From NCBI RefSeq assembly GCF_003605755.1, contig NZ_RAHJ01000014.1:248001-312000 (forward strand): a stretch of 64,000 nucleotides of DNA, written 5' to 3'. This DNA is from Tsuneonella suprasediminis (GTDB lineage: Bacteria; Pseudomonadota; Alphaproteobacteria; Sphingomonadales; Sphingomonadaceae). The notes under the pieces are model-generated. The model was not told the origin of the DNA. It saw nothing but the letters and a program-made list of their open reading frames with translations, and ran no database searches. Positions 61,290 to 64,000 of this stretch are shown in pieces (positions within the stretch are counted from its first letter, which is position 1; every line of letters begins with the position of its first letter). The position numbers and the translations under genes are program-made.

Positions 61290-64000
61290 TCAGCGAGTGA
61301 ATTGGAAGCGGCCGCCTACAATCTCGAACGAAGTGCATTCGTTTGCAGTCGCAAGAGCCAATACGCGCGGATCATCCTCGATACACTGGCCATCGATCAG
61401 CCAGCCGCCTGCGGGCAACTCAACCTCGGCGACAGTATTGGCAGGCACCGTCAACGACAACGCCGTGAGGCCAGATGCATCGCCGTTGGTCGTGGTTTCG
61501 ATCACACCCATAACGGAATCGTATCGAGCTGAAACGCGCCCCACATCGGGCAACCAGAGCGGCCTCACCGCTATTCGCCGGAATCCGGGCACGGCCGGTG
61601 CGATCCCAGCCAGCCGTCGATAGAAGAACCCGACTACCGCACCGAAAGCATAATGGTTGTAGCTGTTCATCGACAGGTCGCCGGTATCGCCGTTCCATCG
61701 CTCCCACACCGTGGTGGCACCCTGCGTGGGCATATAGCCCCAACTGGGATACCCGGTCTGCAACAACAGGCCGGAAACGTCCTCCATATGCCCCGCATCG
61801 GCCAGAACATCGAGCAGGTACGGTGTGCCCAGAAACCCGGTGGACAACTTCATACCGCGACGGTGAATATCGTCAGAGAGGATTTTGGCCGCCTGCTGCC
61901 GAAGGCCAACGGGAACCAGCCCGAAGGCAAGCGAGAGCACCTGACTGGTCTGGCTGCCATTCCCGCAGGTTCCGTCGGCAGCCACAAACTCACGAACGTA
62001 GGCTGCGCCAATCCCTTCCCGCAAAGATGAAAAACGCCCCGCAGCATGTTCGCGGCCAGAGACCCTCGCCATCTGCGCTATAAGTTCGGCAGACCAGGCC
62101 CAATACGCCGTTGCACACAAGGCACGGGGTGTCGTTTCATCATCAGGCTTGATTGCGTCGACCGACAGCCAATCGCCCAAGTCCAGCCCGCGTTCGTGGC
62201 GCCAGACCAGATCGGGATTGTGCTGCTCCAGATGGTCCATCCAGCGCAGCATCGCGTCCCAGTTCTCTTCGATGACCGCCGTGTCGCCATATCGCTGCCA
62301 AAGCTGCCACGGGAGAATAATGCCCGCCTCGCTCCAGCCTGCAGTGGCAACATCGGGGAACGATTGTGGTTGCGGGACGACAATCGGATAGGCACCGTCT
62401 TCCCGCTGCGCCGCACGCGCTTCCATCAGAAAGCGCCGGATAAACGGATCGACTTCCATGTTGAACGCCGCGGCATCGAGGAACACCTGAATGTCCCCCA
62501 TCCATCCCATGCGTTCATCCCGCTGCGGACAATCGGTGGGCACCGAGAAGAAATTGCTCCGCTGGCTCCAGAGTGCGTTATTCCAGATTTGCTGCAGCAA
62601 CGGGGCATCGTGGAATGTCATCGTACCAGTTTCTCGGCAGGCGCTGTAAACCACTACGCCTTCGGCATCTTCGGCCGTTAAATCGCCGGGATATCCTTCA
62701 ATCTCAACATATCGAAAGCCATGGTAGGAGAAGCTCGGTTCGAATGTCTCCTGCCCGTCGCCCGCCAGAATGAAGCGATCAGTCGCGCGTGCCAGTCGCA
62801 GGTTGGACTGATCCACCGTACCATCGGCATTGAGCAGTTCGGCGAAGCGCATGGTGATCTGCGTTCCTGCTGGCCCAACCGCCGACAGGCGCACCCAGCC
62901 GGAGAAATTCTGCCCGAAGTCGAGGACATAGCGCCCGGCGACAGGCTGGCTTATCGCAATCGGGCGAAGATTGTCCATGCGTCTTAGCACTGGCGCGGTC
63001 TGCGCCTCCAGCCGCGCCTCTGGCGCTTCACCGACCAGCGCTTCGACCCAACTCGCATCGTCGAACTCCGGCCTGTCCCACCCCGGCTGTTCGAGCCGCG
63101 CGTCGCGCGTCTCTCCGTCATAGATTTCCGATACCAGGACCGGCGCCACCGCAGACCTCCACCCCGGCCCTGTCGCTATTTTCTGCCTGCGGCCATCGGA
63201 GAATTCGACATACAGTATCGCTGAGAAACGACGCGGAGGTGGGCCAAACCCATACCGTTCGATCCGCCAGCCGAAGGGCGACGCATACCAGCCATCGCCG
63301 ATCATCGCACCAATGGCATTCGTACCCTGGCGCACCAACTCGGTCACGTCATAGCATTGATATAACAGGTGATCGGATGCCACCGTCATTTCCGGTGCAA
63401 GGATCGCTTCTTCGGTTGCACGACCATTGATAGAAACTTTGTACGCCCCAAGAGCTGTTGCGTACAGTCGAGCAGACACGACCGGCGCATCGAGATTGAA
63501 TTCGTGCCGCAGCAGTATGGCTGGTTCGCTTGGGCGTGGATAGCCCTGGACCCACGATCCGCTGGGCTGCGGAACTTGCCACTCGCCACTACCGAAATCC
63601 GGTTGGCACCAGCCCGGCGGTGGATCGGGCATCACACGCCACGCAGTGTCTGCAATCCGATCGGTGGATCCATCGGCGCGATGTACACGGATCAACGCCG
63701 CGAAAGCACCACCATCGACCGGGAAGAACCCCTCGGTGTCGGCTTCGACCAAAGCACATATAACGTTCCGGCCCGGACGAATTTCGCCATGATATTCACC
63801 AAGCACGCCCCAGAATGGCAAATCGCTGTCCCACCCGAACGGCCAGTTCGGTTTGCAGGCGCTGCCATTGATCCAGACGCCGCGCAGGTGATCCTTGCCC
63901 GACACCAGCACGTCGCAGTCCACCAGATCGGCGGGTGCATCGAATTCCAGACGAAAGCCATGCGGCCTCGGGTCCAGTGCGACTTCGCTCCACAGCCATG
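61290..64000 (-). CDS. GH78 family alpha-L-rhamnosidase (5' end outside window)
   Basis: The visible 903 residues are the main part of a GH78 enzyme that removes terminal alpha-L-rhamnose. The frame continues past the window end (upstream residues read LWSEVALDPRPHGFRLEF), so the start and any signal peptide are missing. Visible domains are the N-terminal accessory beta-sandwiches (VWINGSACKPN, FNLDAPVVSARLYATALGAYKVSING, TNAIGAMIGDGWYASPFGW), a rhamnosidase concanavalin-like domain (RYVLDFGQNFSGWVRL), and the (alpha/alpha)6 barrel with the signature PTDCPQRDERMGWMGDIQVF holding the catalytic Glu, ending SMNSYNHYAFGAVVGFFYR. It is convergent with the TBDR and probably part of the same rhamnogalacturonan pathway. 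Confidence 0.93.
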   Translation of the reverse strand, partial: WLWSEVALDPRPHGFRLEFDAPADLVDCDVLVSGKDHLRGVWINGSACKPNWPFGWDSDLPFWGVLGEYHGEIRPGRNVICALVEADTEGFFPVDGGAFAALIRVHRADGSTDRIADTAWRVMPDPPPGWCQPDFGSGEWQVPQPSGSWVQGYPRPSEPAILLRHEFNLDAPVVSARLYATALGAYKVSINGRATEEAILAPEMTVASDHLLYQCYDVTELVRQGTNAIGAMIGDGWYASPFGWRIERYGFGPPPRRFSAILYVEFSDGRRQKIATGPGWRSAVAPVLVSEIYDGETRDARLEQPGWDRPEFDDASWVEALVGEAPEARLEAQTAPVLRRMDNLRPIAISQPVAGRYVLDFGQNFSGWVRLSAVGPAGTQITMRFAELLNADGTVDQSNLRLARATDRFILAGDGQETFEPSFSYHGFRYVEIEGYPGDLTAEDAEGVVVYSACRETGTMTFHDAPLLQQIWNNALWSQRSNFFSVPTDCPQRDERMGWMGDIQVFLDAAAFNMEVDPFIRRFLMEARAAQREDGAYPIVVPQPQSFPDVATAGWSEAGIILPWQLWQRYGDTAVIEENWDAMLRWMDHLEQHNPDLVWRHERGLDLGDWLSVDAIKPDDETTPRALCATAYWAWSAELIAQMARVSGREHAAGRFSSLREGIGAAYVREFVAADGTCGNGSQTSQVLSLAFGLVPVGLRQQAAKILSDDIHRRGMKLSTGFLGTPYLLDVLADAGHMEDVSGLLLQTGYPSWGYMPTQGATTVWERWNGDTGDLSMNSYNHYAFGAVVGFFYRRLAGIAPAVPGFRRIAVRPLWLPDVGRVSARYDSVMGVIETTTNGDASGLTALSLTVPANTVAEVELPAGGWLIDGQCIEDDPRVLALATANECTSFEIVGGRFQFTR

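Noticed and set aside
1-64000. CRISPR arrays, tRNA, rRNA, insertion sequences, prophage or integrase genes
   Set aside because: I saw no regularly spaced direct repeats, no tRNA-like cloverleaf ends, no transposase or integrase motifs. The islands look like resident metabolic loci rather than mobile elements.

Overview
The window looks like a chromosomal segment of an alphaproteobacterium of the order Sphingomonadales (Novosphingobium, Sphingomonas or Erythrobacteraceae type). This rests on high GC, TonB-dependent receptors (TBDRs) carrying the typical '(D)NAIIVTG' box, polysaccharide loci with a TBDR but no SusD, an rpe / heparinase-like / purH cluster, and short dispersed palindromic repeats. 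The assignment is inferred from gene content alone; no rRNA or tRNA is present. Forty-three protein genes are supported. The first (purH) and the last (GH78) run off the window ends.

Region 1 (1-8.1 kb) is housekeeping: purH, a heparinase II/III-like protein and rpe on the minus strand, then an M20 amidohydrolase, a DEAD-box RNA helicase and a YhiN-type flavoprotein.

Region 2 (8.2-23.0 kb) is an acetate and short-chain acid module: a PrpE-type acyl-CoA synthetase, a DcaP-like porin, acetyl-CoA synthetase, a NarL-type regulator, a giant SLC5-domain hybrid histidine kinase, an ActP-like symporter with its small DUF4212 subunit, a 3'-5' exonuclease and a CBS/DUF294 protein. This is the gene set of the CrbS/CrbR (MxtR/ErdR) acetate switch. 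A perfect 13-bp palindrome lies in the acs/porin divergent promoter. A 400-bp gap at 14.3-14.7 kb holds dispersed repeats.

Region 3 (23.1-36.6 kb) is a carbohydrate locus: GH97, MFS transporter, LacI regulator, lipoprotein esterase, lipoprotein phosphodiesterase-like protein, GH144 endo-beta-1,2-glucanase family lipoprotein, Oar-type TBDR and GH3 beta-glucosidase. Three copies of a palindrome (consensus ATGTAACCGGTTACAT) sit before GH97/MFS, before the esterase and between TBDR and GH3. They tie the locus into one probable LacI regulon. I infer that it takes up and degrades beta-1,2-glucans, perhaps substituted osmoregulated periplasmic glucans.

Region 4 (36.7-64.0 kb) is a pectin / rhamnogalacturonan locus: DUF5060-type glycosidase, two paralogous GH28 enzymes, a parallel beta-helix protein, GH2, GH78 alpha-L-rhamnosidase, a rhamnose mutarotase family protein, sugar dehydrogenases, an enolase-superfamily sugar-acid dehydratase, an MFS symporter and a second TBDR. 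Embedded in it is a seven-gene, mostly overlapping operon (DUF4432 epimerase, SDR, CaiB/BaiF CoA-transferase, a cytoplasmic orphan solute-binding-protein-like protein, a crotonase, a 2-hydroxyacid dehydrogenase, a glycerate-kinase-like protein). A FadR-type GntR regulator lies in the middle, and five copies of a 16-bp site (consensus CATAATACATCWTATG) lie before the transcription units. The combination suggests a CoA-dependent branch of deoxysugar or branched-sugar catabolism that I do not recognise as an established pathway; this is the most interesting candidate system here.
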